Shown piece by piece: positions 33,601 to 41,902 of a DNA stretch of 64,000 nucleotides (within the stretch, counting starts at the first letter, position 1; every line of letters starts with the position of its first letter). The translations under genes and the position numbers were made by a program. The notes under the pieces are model-generated. The model saw only the letters and a list, made by a program, of their open reading frames with translations, was not told where the DNA came from and ran no database searches. Origin of the DNA: Pandoraea captiosa (lineage in GTDB: Bacteria; Pseudomonadota; Gammaproteobacteria; Burkholderiales; Burkholderiaceae); contig NZ_CABPSQ010000010.1 of the NCBI RefSeq assembly GCF_902459775.1, positions 1 to 64,000 on the forward strand, written 5' to 3'.

Positions 33601-34079
33601 GGGGCGACGTGGCGCCGATGCGCGGGAACAGCTATGCGGCGTCCATCGAGGGCGGCTATCCGCTGGCGCTCCCGTACGGAATGAGTCTCGAGCCGCAGTT
33701 GCAGTTCGTGGGTCAGCATCTCGGCTTCGATAACGTTGTCGACGCCGACGGGCTTGCCGTGAACATCGGCTCGCAAAACCAGGTGACCGGGCGTCTCGGC
33801 GTGCGACTCACGCGCGCGTTCGACATCAGCACCGGACGGGTGACACCGTATTTCGGCTTCGACGTCGTTCATGCCTTCGTGGGTGGTACCAACGTGCAAG
33901 TGTCGAACGCGATGTTCACGTCAGGGAAGTACGGCGATGCGATGCTGTTCTCGCTGGGTGTGAACAGCACGCAAGGCCCGAGTTTCTCGCTTTATGGTCG
34001 CGTGTCCTACCAAAAGAGTTTCGGCACCGGTGGCGCGCGCGGCGTGCTTGTCAACGCCGGCGCGAAGTACACCTTCTGA
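30633..34079 (+). CDS. Autotransporter (type Va) with pectin-lyase-like passenger
   Basis: A 1148-residue secreted/outer-membrane protein. The GTG at 30633 is chosen because AAGGAG precedes it by 5 bases; a longer frame from 30534 lacks a ribosome site. A signal peptide (LAVAVSLVFLSATDVRAQ) is followed by a Gly/Thr/Ser/Asn-rich beta-helix passenger with repeated T-x-G-x-x-A-Y-G units (about 31600-31960). A proline-rich stretch lies at about residues 482-525, then a Pro/Glu/Gly linker (EGPVDPEEPGNPGGEIDDP). The C-terminal barrel starts near GEMFMRGYGGG (about 878) and ends KYTF, with terminal Phe. Function is probably adhesion or surface interaction; the ligand is unknown. Confidence 0.92.
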   Translation: MTHAMRERTPRLHPLAVAVSLVFLSATDVRAQIYPTPVIESGTVLTYEQFYDGSVVPVGEIQGSVTIHPVPPYPTHLGGAGVSVFRGASVTINPNLGTPGQVAITSDYQFGAPNDALYIANGTVNIVASTAGVLLTGNGTSVHGVYMPESASGSSWLTGSDVTIVTTGTGADGMRPYGARSFIDLTRTSITVNGQDSWGVRSWGGSNITLTDSTITANGAKVSGAGGVQVYNGSTATINGNSLIQTGVAGALGLNAESGGTLNTNTDSATAGTVTVQTTGAGSHAVRIGTAFGNLNRLSLSTTQNATYGLLVNGTSTVTGSQVAVSTLGTSAYGMWISGSTTATLNGGSITTQGQTAYGLLSGTGAATVNLSDFAITTHGAQAYGIYGWTGSTTNFAGGSITTDKASTYGIYANAGTVNLLRSTATGDGTSLTTSGTNAYAVRIQNGGQFNAAGATIRASGTNTAAIVFDAPASITGVTVSAPTPGLPPMPATTPLLPSSDPPPPLAIDTPIPATPTELGSDIPAPSLALVSGSRAAPLRAGGYNMTLQDTTVTSDTGVALWAYGGIANVNLVNSTLSGGGGAINATTRSGLGATLNLDASNSTLTGRIYTDANSTSVVNLSNNSVWHVMGSSNVTELNNANSLIDFPVTSQLTSAPTSQGSYRNVTIGNSYVGNNGTVALNTYLNEGGALSNQYSDRLLIQGSASGTTLLQIKPTSGSTGKLTSPSGVITNDEGISVVQVAGASTFNAFRLAGGYVVAPNSPYEYRLYAYGPGSAHGTAEGSQNLVSTGTGHWDYRLQSAYVEPEGPVDPEEPGNPGGEIDDPVPPDARRQVAPQVASYLSAPVAFLQAGLMDIDSLHRRLGEVRDDRELGRDRGPGEMFMRGYGGGFKYRSNQSFQAFGYDMSADYGAIQVGGNLFKHFTDDGTWRFGAAGSMGWLHYDPNAIDGPSSTRASTYRLYGYGTYQSQKGWYVDGIVSVGWFNGRTTTDARGDVAPMRGNSYAASIEGGYPLALPYGMSLEPQLQFVGQHLGFDNVVDADGLAVNIGSQNQVTGRLGVRLTRAFDISTGRVTPYFGFDVVHAFVGGTNVQVSNAMFTSGKYGDAMLFSLGVNSTQGPSFSLYGRVSYQKSFGTGGARGVLVNAGAKYTF

Positions 34080-34149
34080 TGCGATGGGGCTGCGTTGAAC
34101 AGCCCGACGCTCGTTCACCTCGCATTGGGGCGAGCGTGACATCAGCGTC

Positions 34150-34638
34150 TTAACGACGCTTGGCTTCGGCGGGCGGCAGCGCGGCGAGATCTTCGTTTAA
34201 CTGCGCGCGCAGCGTTGCAATGGCCGCCGTGGTGTCGGCAGGCTTCAATTCTTCTCGTGCGATCGCTTCGCGCAAGTGGTGGCGCAGCACGGGGTCGCGC
34301 GTCTGCGAGAGCGTTTCGCGGTAGAACGGCAATACGGACTCCGGATGCCCGCCGACCCGGTAGAGATGCGCGATCTCATCGATGGTACGCATCGCAGCGA
34401 AGCCGGGACCCGGTGTGCCCATCGGCCCATGCTCTCGAGGATCACCGAAGCGCGGACCCGTCGGCGGCGGTGGCATCTCGCCGGGGTGACGGTCGATGCG
34501 CGTTGCCGTGACAGGGGGCGCAGCGGGAGGAAGGGTGTCGGTGCTCGCCGTGGCGGCGCTGGCGTTGGTCACTGCCGCCGTCATTGCGACGATCAGGGCA
34601 AGGGCATTGACCATCTGTCGCATGGACCTCTTTATCAT
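34150..34638 (-). CDS. Small exported protein of unknown function
   Basis: The 162 residues begin with a clear signal peptide (ALALIVAMTAAVTNASAATA) and GGAG precedes the ATG. A proline-rich segment follows (PPAAPPV and GEMPPPPTGPRFGDP), then an alpha-helical, charged C-terminal half (EIAHLYRVGGHPESVLPFYRETL). I recognise no family. It is convergent with the autotransporter and separated by 70 bp. Confidence 0.75.
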   Translation of the reverse strand: MIKRSMRQMVNALALIVAMTAAVTNASAATASTDTLPPAAPPVTATRIDRHPGEMPPPPTGPRFGDPREHGPMGTPGPGFAAMRTIDEIAHLYRVGGHPESVLPFYRETLSQTRDPVLRHHLREAIAREELKPADTTAAIATLRAQLNEDLAALPPAEAKRR

Positions 34639-35110
34639 ATGGACTCCGTATTAAATGCGTTCGATGAAAAGCATCGGACGACGGGGTCAAGCGTAACGCG
34701 CAACGTGTCGCTCGACGGCGTGAGGTAACGGCTTGTAAGGCGGGAGGAGAAACAGGGTTCGAGGAGCCCTCATGACATCCGATGCAACGCAAATGCTGAT
34801 GCTTTTCGGTCATCCCAAAGGGAGCACGCCGGTGATGCAGGCGAACCCGCCCGGGTTCGGTTGCTGAAACGACGGATAAGGCACGGATGCCGATGCCATG
34901 TGCGTCGGACGCCGCCGTGGGGCCTCTCGTGCGAAGGAGCGTCGCGGAGCCTTACGTGGCGGGCGCTTTCGCTGGCTGTGCGTCCGCGGAAAAATCCCTA
35001 TACTGATTCGGCGTTTTCGTGTCCGGCCGTCTCCCGATGTTGCGCACGCCCCCGGGGGGTGCAAGATGGCAGGGCGCGGGCATTTCCCCCTAATTGAAGG
35101 AGCAATTTCC
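34639..35110. other. Spacer upstream of the dienelactone hydrolase
   Basis: These 472 bp contain only short overlapping frames without motifs. A TATACT sequence near 35000 could be a -10 element, but no good -35 accompanies it. Confidence 0.4.
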
Positions 35111-35830
35111 GTGTCGAACAGTCAATGGATCAAAGTTGAAACCGTGGACGGCACCTTCGATGCCTATCTGGCATTGCCACCGACGGGTAAAACGGCAAAC
35201 GCGCAAGGCGTGGTGCTGGTGCAGGAAATTTTCGGTGTGAACGAACACATTCGCGGGGTGGCCGACCAGTATGCGGCGGACGGCTATGTGGTGCTGGCGC
35301 CGGACATCTTCTGGCGCGCAGCCCCGCGCATCGAGCTGGGCTATGCGGGCGAGGACCTGAGCCGCGCGATGGAACTGCGCAAGTCCGTGGATGTCGAGAA
35401 GGCCGTGCAGGACGTTGGCGCGACGGTCAAGGTGCTTCGCAGCAAGCTTGATACGGGCGCCAATGTCGCCGCTATCGGTTACTGCTTCGGTGGTCTGCTT
35501 TCGTATCTGAGCGCTGCACGCGGACAGGTCGACGCCGCTGTGCCGTACTACGGCGGAGGCATTCACAACTATCTGAGCGAAGCGGCCAATTTGAACGTGC
35601 CGACGCAATTTCACTACGGCGCGCTCGATTCGCACATCACGCCGGATATCGTCACCCAGGTCAGCGACGCGGTGAAGTCGCGCCCGAACACCGAAGTATT
35701 CGTGTACCCGCAGGCCGATCACGGCTTTAATTGCTGGGCGCGCGGATCGTATCACCAGCCGTCGGCGGCGCTCGCGCACGGCCGTGCGCTCGAATTCCTC
35801 GCGAAGTCCTTCAGCAAGTCGTCTTTGTAA
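35111..35830 (+). CDS. Dienelactone hydrolase family protein
   Basis: This alpha/beta hydrolase is of the carboxymethylenebutenolidase type, which opens dienelactones in chloro- or aromatic degradation. It has 239 residues from a GTG preceded by GAAGGAG. The catalytic triad is visible as Cys125 (GYCFGG), Asp173 (GALDSH) and His204 (QADHGF). No intradiol dioxygenase or muconate cycloisomerase gene is nearby, so the substrate is uncertain. It may be a housekeeping hydrolase. Confidence 0.9.
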   Translation: MSNSQWIKVETVDGTFDAYLALPPTGKTANAQGVVLVQEIFGVNEHIRGVADQYAADGYVVLAPDIFWRAAPRIELGYAGEDLSRAMELRKSVDVEKAVQDVGATVKVLRSKLDTGANVAAIGYCFGGLLSYLSAARGQVDAAVPYYGGGIHNYLSEAANLNVPTQFHYGALDSHITPDIVTQVSDAVKSRPNTEVFVYPQADHGFNCWARGSYHQPSAALAHGRALEFLAKSFSKSSL

Positions 35831-35852
35831 GTCGCGGTGACGCAAGACAAGG

Positions 35853-35880
35853 AAGCCCGCCTTCGGCGGGCTTCTTCGTT
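35853..35880 (+). terminator. Terminator after the dienelactone hydrolase
   Basis: AAGCCCGCC and GGCGGGCTT flank a TTC loop, followed by a T-rich tail. Immediately after it lies a G-rich tract with AGCGGGGGA-like repeats (35884-35920). Confidence 0.8.
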
Positions 35881-35962
35881 TTCAGCGGGGGGAAGCGGGG
35901 GAAGCGGGGGAGGCGGGCGGACATGAGGAGCGACAAACCGGCGCTCGTGCAGGCCTGTCGCT

Positions 35963-35990
35963 AAAAAAGCCCGTCGCCGAAGCGACGGGC
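35963..35990 (-). terminator. Terminator for the DUF4148 gene
   Basis: GCCCGTCGC and GCGACGGGC pair, with a run of six A on the left that becomes a T-run in the leftward transcript. It ends the minus-strand gene about 165 bp after its stop codon. Confidence 0.8.
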
Positions 35991-36154
35991 AAAGTCCTGT
36001 GCGTCAAACCGCTACGCACAGCGACAGGAGTCTTAGGTCGGAGAAGACCGGAGATCACACTGTGCACCGGGCAACCGGTGCGTCGTTATGCGCAGAACGC
36101 GCGTCGCGCCGCGGTCTCTCGTCATAGAAGAGACGCGCGGCGCGACGAGTTACA

Positions 36155-36463
36155 TTACGAACCGAAGTAGGTCGTGCCTACGCGCGGCAGACCGCCAACC
36201 GAACCCACGGTCACTGCGGCGCTGGCCACAGCCGGTTGGGCGCTCGGGGCCGCCTTCGGGTACACGGCGTCGTGCTGAACCACGAGACCGGCTTGCTGGG
36301 CCTGAACGAGTTCTTCACGAACCTGAGCACGGCTCAGGGCGCTGGTCTGCGGCACCCACGAGAATTCCGAGGGGCCGTCGAATGCGTCGCTGGCGAATGC
36401 GGAACCGGCCGAGACGGCCAGCATTGCGGAAACCAGAGCCGAGGTAATAAGGGTGCGCTTCAT
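36155..36463 (-). CDS. DUF4148-type exported protein
   Basis: The 102-residue protein has a signal peptide (LITSALVSAMLAVSAGSAFA) and then the motif SRAQVREELVQAQQAGL, characteristic of the small DUF4148 proteins that are numerous in Burkholderiaceae. The C-terminus is Ala/Val/Gly-rich. The family has no established function. GGAG precedes the ATG on the minus strand. Confidence 0.85.
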   Translation of the reverse strand: MKRTLITSALVSAMLAVSAGSAFASDAFDGPSEFSWVPQTSALSRAQVREELVQAQQAGLVVQHDAVYPKAAPSAQPAVASAAVTVGSVGGLPRVGTTYFGS

Positions 36464-36615
36464 GATGTTTTCTCCTGTCTTTTGAAGGGGGCGATGTGTT
36501 ATTCATCGTCGACAGTTGCAGTGTATTAATGTGACTCTTCGTGATAAAGGCGACTTATCACAAGCAACTCTTGCTTAGATGGAAATAATCATTCGCGGCC
36601 TTCAGGAGACAGGCG

Positions 36616-37029
36616 ATGCTCTATCTGTGGATCAAGGCGCTGCATCTGATCGCCGTCATCGTCCTTATCGCGGGCTTGGTGACGATGGCGACGGCGTTTG
36701 GCGCCCGCCTCGTCCAGGCGGAATGGCGTCGCGTCGCGCGGCGCGCGGATTACGCCATGGCGTCCCCGGCGTTGGGCGTGGTCTGGATCACCGGGCCTGT
36801 GCTTGCCGTCATGGGCAACTGGTGGCATGCCCCATGGTTCATGGCCAAGCTGGTGTTGGTGATCGTTGTGTCCGCGCTGCACGGACGCTTGTCGGCGACG
36901 CTGCGTCGCCTGGATCGCCAGGGGCGAAACACCGGGCCGACGCCGACGAACCTGTTCACGCGCGCGTTGCCCGTGGTGTTGGTGGCCATGGCGGGAATCG
37001 TCGCGCTGGTCATCGTCAAACCCTTTTGA
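36616..37029 (+). CDS. Four-helix membrane protein, CopD/HemJ-like
   Basis: The 137 residues form four hydrophobic helices (about 3-25, 48-66, 74-92 and 115-135) with WIKALHLIAVI at the start, which resembles the CopD/HemJ-like membrane family. Histidines in KALHLIAV and in NWWHAPWF could bind haem or metal. AGGAGA lies upstream of the ATG. The specific role is unknown. Confidence 0.65.
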   Translation: MLYLWIKALHLIAVIVLIAGLVTMATAFGARLVQAEWRRVARRADYAMASPALGVVWITGPVLAVMGNWWHAPWFMAKLVLVIVVSALHGRLSATLRRLDRQGRNTGPTPTNLFTRALPVVLVAMAGIVALVIVKPF

Positions 37030-37082
37030 GCCGTGAGCGACTGATGGTGACCCCGGTTGTGATTCCGGCTGCGATGCGGCTG

Positions 37083-37165
37083 AGAAGTGGCTGAGAAGTG
37101 GCTTCGAGGCGGCTTCGAGGCGGCTTCGAAGCGGCGGATGTGGCTGCGACGTGGCTGTAATGCCG
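37083..37165 (+). repeat. Short degenerate tandem repeat
   Basis: Units of the form GCGGCTTCGAGG repeat about three times, flanked by GAAGTGGCT and GACGTGGCT variants. It lies just upstream of the AraC-type gene. It may be replication-slippage DNA; no function is apparent. Confidence 0.7.
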
Positions 37166-37323
37166 TAAGGCAGTCGGGACCGGATTCGGCTTGGTCGTGG
37201 CCTGTGGGCGATGTTACGCTTGTGACGTCGTCATCTCTTTGTCCTTCCGTTGTTTCGCCCCTTCCGTCTGTCGCCGTCTGTCGTTTTTCCGCTCCCTTTT
37301 GCCTATTGAGAGACCTGGTTCCC

Positions 37324-38115
37324 ATGCCGATCACCGGTGAGATCCCCCTGGCGTTTCAGGCTCACGACCGTCCGGTCGGCGTGTTGGCGAAGGACTACCC
37401 GGACGGCCACGTGGTACGGCCACACAGCCATCGACGCGCACAACTGATGTATGCCTGCGCCGGGATTCTCGAAGTGCGCACGGATACGTCGTTCTGGGTC
37501 ATTCCTCCGCAGCGGGCGCTGTGGATTCCTGCGGAAGTCACGCATGAAGTGCGCATGCGCGGCAAAGTCGAGATGCGCACGGTGTATGTCGACGCGGCAC
37601 GCTGCGGCATGTCGGCGCCCGATACGCCAGTGGTCATTCGTGTCTCCGCACTATTGCGCGAGCTGATTTTGCGGGCGATGACACTGCCGCCGGACTGGTC
37701 GCCGCACGGCAAGGACGCGCTCGTGATCGCGCTGCTGCTTCAGGAGGTGGAGTGGAAAAGCGACTCGCCGCTTCATTTGCAGGTGCCGCGCGATGCGCGT
37801 TTGCGCAAGATCTTCGACACCTATCTGAGTACCCCAGCCGACGCGCGCAGTCTTCAGGACTGGGCGGTCGAGGTCGGGGCGTCGAGTCGCACGCTCGAGC
37901 GTCGCTTCATGACGGAGTTCGGATTGCCGTTCCGGGAGTGGCGTCAGCAGATGCGTCTGCTGGGCGCGTTGCCCTTGCTGGGCGCGGGACGACCCATTAC
38001 GCAGGTCGCGCTGGAAGTAGGCTACGACACCCCCAGCGCGTTCTCCACCATGTTCCGGCGGTTTATGGGCGTGACGCCAAGCGAATACCTGACGCGCGCC
38101 CGCGGCCCGGATTGA
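37324..38115 (+). CDS. AraC-family transcriptional regulator with cupin sensor domain
   Basis: The 263-residue protein has an N-terminal cupin (HVVRPHSHRRAQLMYACAG, WVIPPQRALWIPAEVTHEV) and two C-terminal HTH motifs (LQDWAVEVGASSRTLERRF and ITQVALEVGYDTPSAFSTMF). The ATG at 37324 fits the family start; the frame is open further upstream but there it crosses repeats. Target genes are not evident. Its last 53 bp overlap the convergent HAD gene. Confidence 0.9.
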   Translation: MPITGEIPLAFQAHDRPVGVLAKDYPDGHVVRPHSHRRAQLMYACAGILEVRTDTSFWVIPPQRALWIPAEVTHEVRMRGKVEMRTVYVDAARCGMSAPDTPVVIRVSALLRELILRAMTLPPDWSPHGKDALVIALLLQEVEWKSDSPLHLQVPRDARLRKIFDTYLSTPADARSLQDWAVEVGASSRTLERRFMTEFGLPFREWRQQMRLLGALPLLGAGRPITQVALEVGYDTPSAFSTMFRRFMGVTPSEYLTRARGPD

Positions 38116-38785
38116 GCCAATGCATGGCGTCCCACATGTCGTCGTAGACCGGTACGCCTTCGTCGAGCAACGGCGAACGCTGGCGCTTCGAGCCGATGCC
38201 GACGAATTCGATGCCGAGCTGGCGCGCAACTTTCAGATCCCACATGCCGTCGCCGATCGAGACCACGGCGCGCGGGCGCGTGATGCCATAACCGACCTGC
38301 GCACGCTTGATCGCCTCGGCGACGAGCTGTTCGCGCGAACTGTACTCGGACGCCGTGATCAGCATCGCGTCCGTGTAGTCGATGGCAACCGAGCGCAGTT
38401 TGCGGTGACTTACCTGACGAATGCCGCCGGTGGCGAACACCACGCCCCATCGTGACCGGTGGGCCGCCTCGACGAACGCACGTGCGCCGGGAATTTCGGC
38501 GAGACCGTGCGCATTGAGCAGGGCGGTGAAACGTTCGTCGATTTCGTGCTCGAAACGGGCCAGATCGTGCGGCAGCGGCAATGCGCGGCCATTCTCGACG
38601 TGCGCGTGGATCAGAATCCCGGTGTCGGTGTGGTGCGGGTAGCTGCCCCAGTCCGTATTCAGTGCCTCGAATGCCAGGGACTCCATGGCACCGAGCAGTG
38701 CGCGCTGGTGGATACGTACCGAATCGGTCAGCGTGCCGTCGACATCGAGCACCAGAATGCTGTCTTTCTCGAAACTTGCCTGCAT
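38063..38785 (-). CDS. HAD-superfamily phosphatase
   Basis: The 240-residue protein carries HAD motif I as DVDGTLTDS (about residues 14-22), motif II near FATGG, and motif IV as SIGDGMWDL. The helical cap between them suggests a phosphoglycolate-phosphatase-like subgroup. The substrate is unknown. Its 3' end is antisense to the last codons of the AraC-type gene. Confidence 0.85.
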   Translation of the reverse strand: MQASFEKDSILVLDVDGTLTDSVRIHQRALLGAMESLAFEALNTDWGSYPHHTDTGILIHAHVENGRALPLPHDLARFEHEIDERFTALLNAHGLAEIPGARAFVEAAHRSRWGVVFATGGIRQVSHRKLRSVAIDYTDAMLITASEYSSREQLVAEAIKRAQVGYGITRPRAVVSIGDGMWDLKVARQLGIEFVGIGSKRQRSPLLDEGVPVYDDMWDAMHWLNPGRGRASGIRLASRP

Positions 38786-39052
38786 GGCGGGGAGGGAACT
38801 CGTGTCTGGACGAATGGCGTCAATGCTACCGCCGAAATGAGGGAGTGTACGAATTCGTCGTGTCGTGCAAAACGTGGCGAGTGACAGCGGCTACGCCTGA
38901 CGCGACAGAATCGGCTAGCGGAATTGATAGCTTGACTCAGGGGGGGCGTTCACGTTCGTCGTCCGCTATCCCGTGCGCGTGCCGTTTGGCGCTCATTCGA
39001 CGTTTATCCGCCGTCGCGCCGGGGCGACCGCCTTCGCGTTGGACGAACCGCG

Positions 39053-40339
39053 TCAGCCGTAGCGGGGGCGACCCTGTACCGTGTATAGCGTGTCGAGTCG
39101 CTCCAGCTCGGCGATCGCCCATTCGAGCTCCCGCAGCGACGGTTGGTCGCGCTGCGAGGGGCGTCGGCGTGGTGGCGCGTGCATGGTGTCGGGCGCGGTG
39201 GAGGTGGGCGCTGGCTTCGCCGTCTCGGTCGCCTTCGCCGTCTTCAACATCGAGGGCGACGGGCCGGCGGTCGCCCGGTCCGGCTCGCCCGGGCGTGGCG
39301 GAGACGTCGCCAGCGGTCGGGCCCGCGGGCAGAGGCGTTGGCGAACTTGCGAATGCGAGGTGGGCGCAAGGGCTTCGCGCGTCGCGCCATAGGCGAACTC
39401 GCGATAGCGCCGGTGACCCAGGTGGAGATGCTCGGCAAGCGCCTCAACGAGATCGTCGCAATGCGCCACGGTGCGCATTCGCAGGTTCGATGTCTGAAAG
39501 TGAGCCGGGATATCGCCAAACAGATCGGTGAACCGTGCCGCGGCATGCGCTTGCGGTGTCTGTTCGATGATCTCCAGGGTCTGGGGCAGGCGCAGCGAAA
39601 CGAACAACGTATGTGTCACGCCATCGGCTGGTATCCGCAGGTACGCGCCGAGCATGGCGTCGTGCGCGACGGGCTCACCCAAGGGGAGGTGGAGGTCCGG
39701 CCGAGTAAACGGCACTTGAATGCCATGGCGGCGGGCTTCCTGCTCGCTGGTGATCACGCGTTGGAACGTGAGTTGTGGCACTTGGAGGTACGCGTTCGTT
39801 CTGCGCAGCAGTCGTTGCCACCCTGGCATCAGCTGATTGAGGCGCTTGTTCAGACGACGGACCAATGCGGGTACGGCGTACGGACCTTGCGATTCGGCGG
39901 CGTGTGCCTCGAAGAAGCGCCGTTCGAGTGAACTGGCGTTGCGTCCGTCTTCGGCCAGTGCCTTGCTCAGCCCGGCGGGGAGCGAGGCTTCGCAACCGGC
40001 CAGCAGCAGGCGTGTCGCGCTGACATCGAGATGCACATCCGCCGGGAGATCGAGCAGGCAATTCTCCTGATCGTCTCGACTGCCCACCACGCATATCGGC
40101 CGCACGTGCGCCAGTCGCTCGGCGAAAACCTGGGCGCGCGTGATGGGTCCGTGATGCAGTGGCTGAGCCCGGTCGAGCGGCGATCTGCTCGCCGGGCCGC
40201 TCGGCAAACCGATGTGATTCGGCGCCGAGGCGGCACGCGTGAGCGTCGTCGCGAGATTCCAGGTGTGTCCGGTTGGCACGGTCCACCCGTTCGTGAACGT
40301 CAGGGCGGTCGTCAACCATTCTCCAAGCGAAAAATGCAT
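39053..40339 (-). CDS. Protein of unknown function, 428 residues
   Basis: I recognise no family. The chosen ATG has GGAG eight bases upstream; an in-frame start 24 bases earlier is possible. Visible features are an N-terminal aromatic segment (HFSLGEWLTTALTFTNGW), a central basic helical region (ALVRRLNKRLNQLMPGWQRLL), a predicted soluble alpha/beta middle and a Pro/Ala/Thr/Arg-rich low-complexity stretch at about 330-395. A short C-terminal helix follows (LRELEWAIAELERLDTLY). No signal peptide or membrane helix is seen. It lies 123 bp downstream of the MocR gene on the same strand, so it may be cotranscribed. Confidence 0.7.
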   Translation of the reverse strand: MHFSLGEWLTTALTFTNGWTVPTGHTWNLATTLTRAASAPNHIGLPSGPASRSPLDRAQPLHHGPITRAQVFAERLAHVRPICVVGSRDDQENCLLDLPADVHLDVSATRLLLAGCEASLPAGLSKALAEDGRNASSLERRFFEAHAAESQGPYAVPALVRRLNKRLNQLMPGWQRLLRRTNAYLQVPQLTFQRVITSEQEARRHGIQVPFTRPDLHLPLGEPVAHDAMLGAYLRIPADGVTHTLFVSLRLPQTLEIIEQTPQAHAAARFTDLFGDIPAHFQTSNLRMRTVAHCDDLVEALAEHLHLGHRRYREFAYGATREALAPTSHSQVRQRLCPRARPLATSPPRPGEPDRATAGPSPSMLKTAKATETAKPAPTSTAPDTMHAPPRRRPSQRDQPSLRELEWAIAELERLDTLYTVQGRPRYG

Positions 40340-40462
40340 CGTCGTCACTCCGGTTGAGGGCAAAGGGCGTTGCCGTGGTGGCCGGAGTATTCCTGCTGTC
40401 CGAATTCGGGCTGTCGTGTCGGGACGCCTTCATTTGCAATCCCGACGCACATGCCCCATCCG

Positions 40463-41857
40463 TCAGACGATGGCGGCGCGCAAGCTCGGCGGCGCTTCAC
40501 GCAGCAACGACCGCAAGCGCCTGAGCGCGCTTGCGAGGCGCTCGGGGTCGCGCACCCCGCCCAGCGAGATGCGGATGGCGTTCGGGGCATCGGAGGTGAG
40601 GCAAAAGGCGTCGGCAGGGGTGACGGCCAGCCCCTCGGCGCGAGCCGCGATGGTCAACTCGCGGGCGGTCCACGGCGCAGGCAGGGCGTGCCAGAGATGA
40701 ATGCCCTGAATCGGGGCGGTGAGGCCGTCTCCGAGAATGTCCGCCGCGATTGCCTGACGTTGCGCGGCGGCTTCTCTCACGCCGTTCATGATGCGATCTG
40801 CCATTCCGTCATGAATCCACTGGGTGGCCAGTCCCGCCATCAGGGGCGGGGCCATGAGCGCGAAGGAATGCAGCGTGTTCAGGAAGGTGTCGCGTGCGGG
40901 ACCGTGGGCGAGCCGGACATAGGCGGTGCGCAGGCCCGGGGTGAGGCACTTCGACAGCGTCGAAACATAGTGAACGCGATGCGGCGCGAGACGGGCGAGC
41001 GGCGGTGGGGCATCCGGGGTCAGGCGCCAGTAGGGATCGTCTTCGATGAATGTCAGATCGAGTTGCTCGGCGAGCGCGACCAGCTCGCGGCGGCGGCGCT
41101 CCGGCATGGTACGTGTGGTCGGGTTCTGAAGCGTGGGGTTCAGATAGACGAGGCGCGCGTTGTGTTGCCGGGCGGCCGCGGCGAGGGCATCGGGCAGCAT
41201 GCCGTCGTCGTCGACGGCCACGCTTTCCAGTCGGCGGCCGAGCGAGCGGGCTGCGCTGCGAACGCCCGGATAAATGATCGGCTCGCACAGGAGCGTCTCG
41301 TCGCGTGCGGTGTCCATGAGCAGCAAGGCGGCCAACGTGGCCTGGGCGCCCGGACAGACAAGCACGTCGGCGGGCTCGACCTGACCGAGCATCGGCGCGA
41401 GCCACAGCGCGCCCGCCTGGCGGTCCGCCACACCGCCATCTCCCAACTGATAGGCCATGAGCATGGAGGCGTCGGTGTGGCGCAGCACGTCGTCCATGCC
41501 CTTTTGCAGCAGTTCTCCGAGGAACAGCCCGGCGGGCGCGGGCGGAATGTTCATGCCCAGATCGAGCACCTGATCGAGGGCCACGCGCGGTGTACTCACG
41601 AACGTGCCGAGCGGGCCGCGGCCTTCGATGGCGTTTCGATCGCGCGCACGGTTGTAGGCGCGGGTGACCGTCGTGAAATCGATGCCCAGCCACGACGCCA
41701 GCTCCCGCTGGGCCGGCAACCGGTCGCCCGGGCGCAGACGGCCATCGGCGACGGATTGCTCGATAAAGCTCGCCAGACGCAGATATCGAGGGCCTTTGCC
41801 TGCCGAGAGGGCGGGTTTCCAGAAGGTGGCGCGCAGAGTGTCGTGGGAGCCTTCCAT
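40463..41857 (-). CDS. MocR-type regulator (GntR HTH fused to aminotransferase domain)
   Basis: The 464 residues comprise an N-terminal GntR winged helix (SVADGRLRPGDRLPAQREL, LGIDFTTVTRAYNRARD) and a class I aminotransferase-like domain that binds PLP. The PLP-lysine segment is VSTLSKCLTPGLRTAYV and the FIEDDPYW motif is present. The ATG lies close to a perfect inverted repeat (41903-41926), which suggests autoregulation. MocR proteins often control PLP, GABA or amino-acid metabolism; the target here is not known. Confidence 0.9.
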   Translation of the reverse strand: MEGSHDTLRATFWKPALSAGKGPRYLRLASFIEQSVADGRLRPGDRLPAQRELASWLGIDFTTVTRAYNRARDRNAIEGRGPLGTFVSTPRVALDQVLDLGMNIPPAPAGLFLGELLQKGMDDVLRHTDASMLMAYQLGDGGVADRQAGALWLAPMLGQVEPADVLVCPGAQATLAALLLMDTARDETLLCEPIIYPGVRSAARSLGRRLESVAVDDDGMLPDALAAAARQHNARLVYLNPTLQNPTTRTMPERRRRELVALAEQLDLTFIEDDPYWRLTPDAPPPLARLAPHRVHYVSTLSKCLTPGLRTAYVRLAHGPARDTFLNTLHSFALMAPPLMAGLATQWIHDGMADRIMNGVREAAAQRQAIAADILGDGLTAPIQGIHLWHALPAPWTARELTIAARAEGLAVTPADAFCLTSDAPNAIRISLGGVRDPERLASALRRLRSLLREAPPSLRAAIV

Positions 41858-41902
41858 AGCGATGTCGGTATTATGTATGGATATTTGCGCGTGAATTCGC
41901 GG

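Noticed and set aside
36616-37029. Naming the membrane protein hemJ
   Set aside because: Only the general four-helix pattern and the N-terminal segment resemble that family; the key conserved residues cannot be confirmed without an alignment.
37083-37165. Possible CRISPR array
   Set aside because: Units are contiguous, degenerate and have no unique spacers; no cas genes occur in the window.
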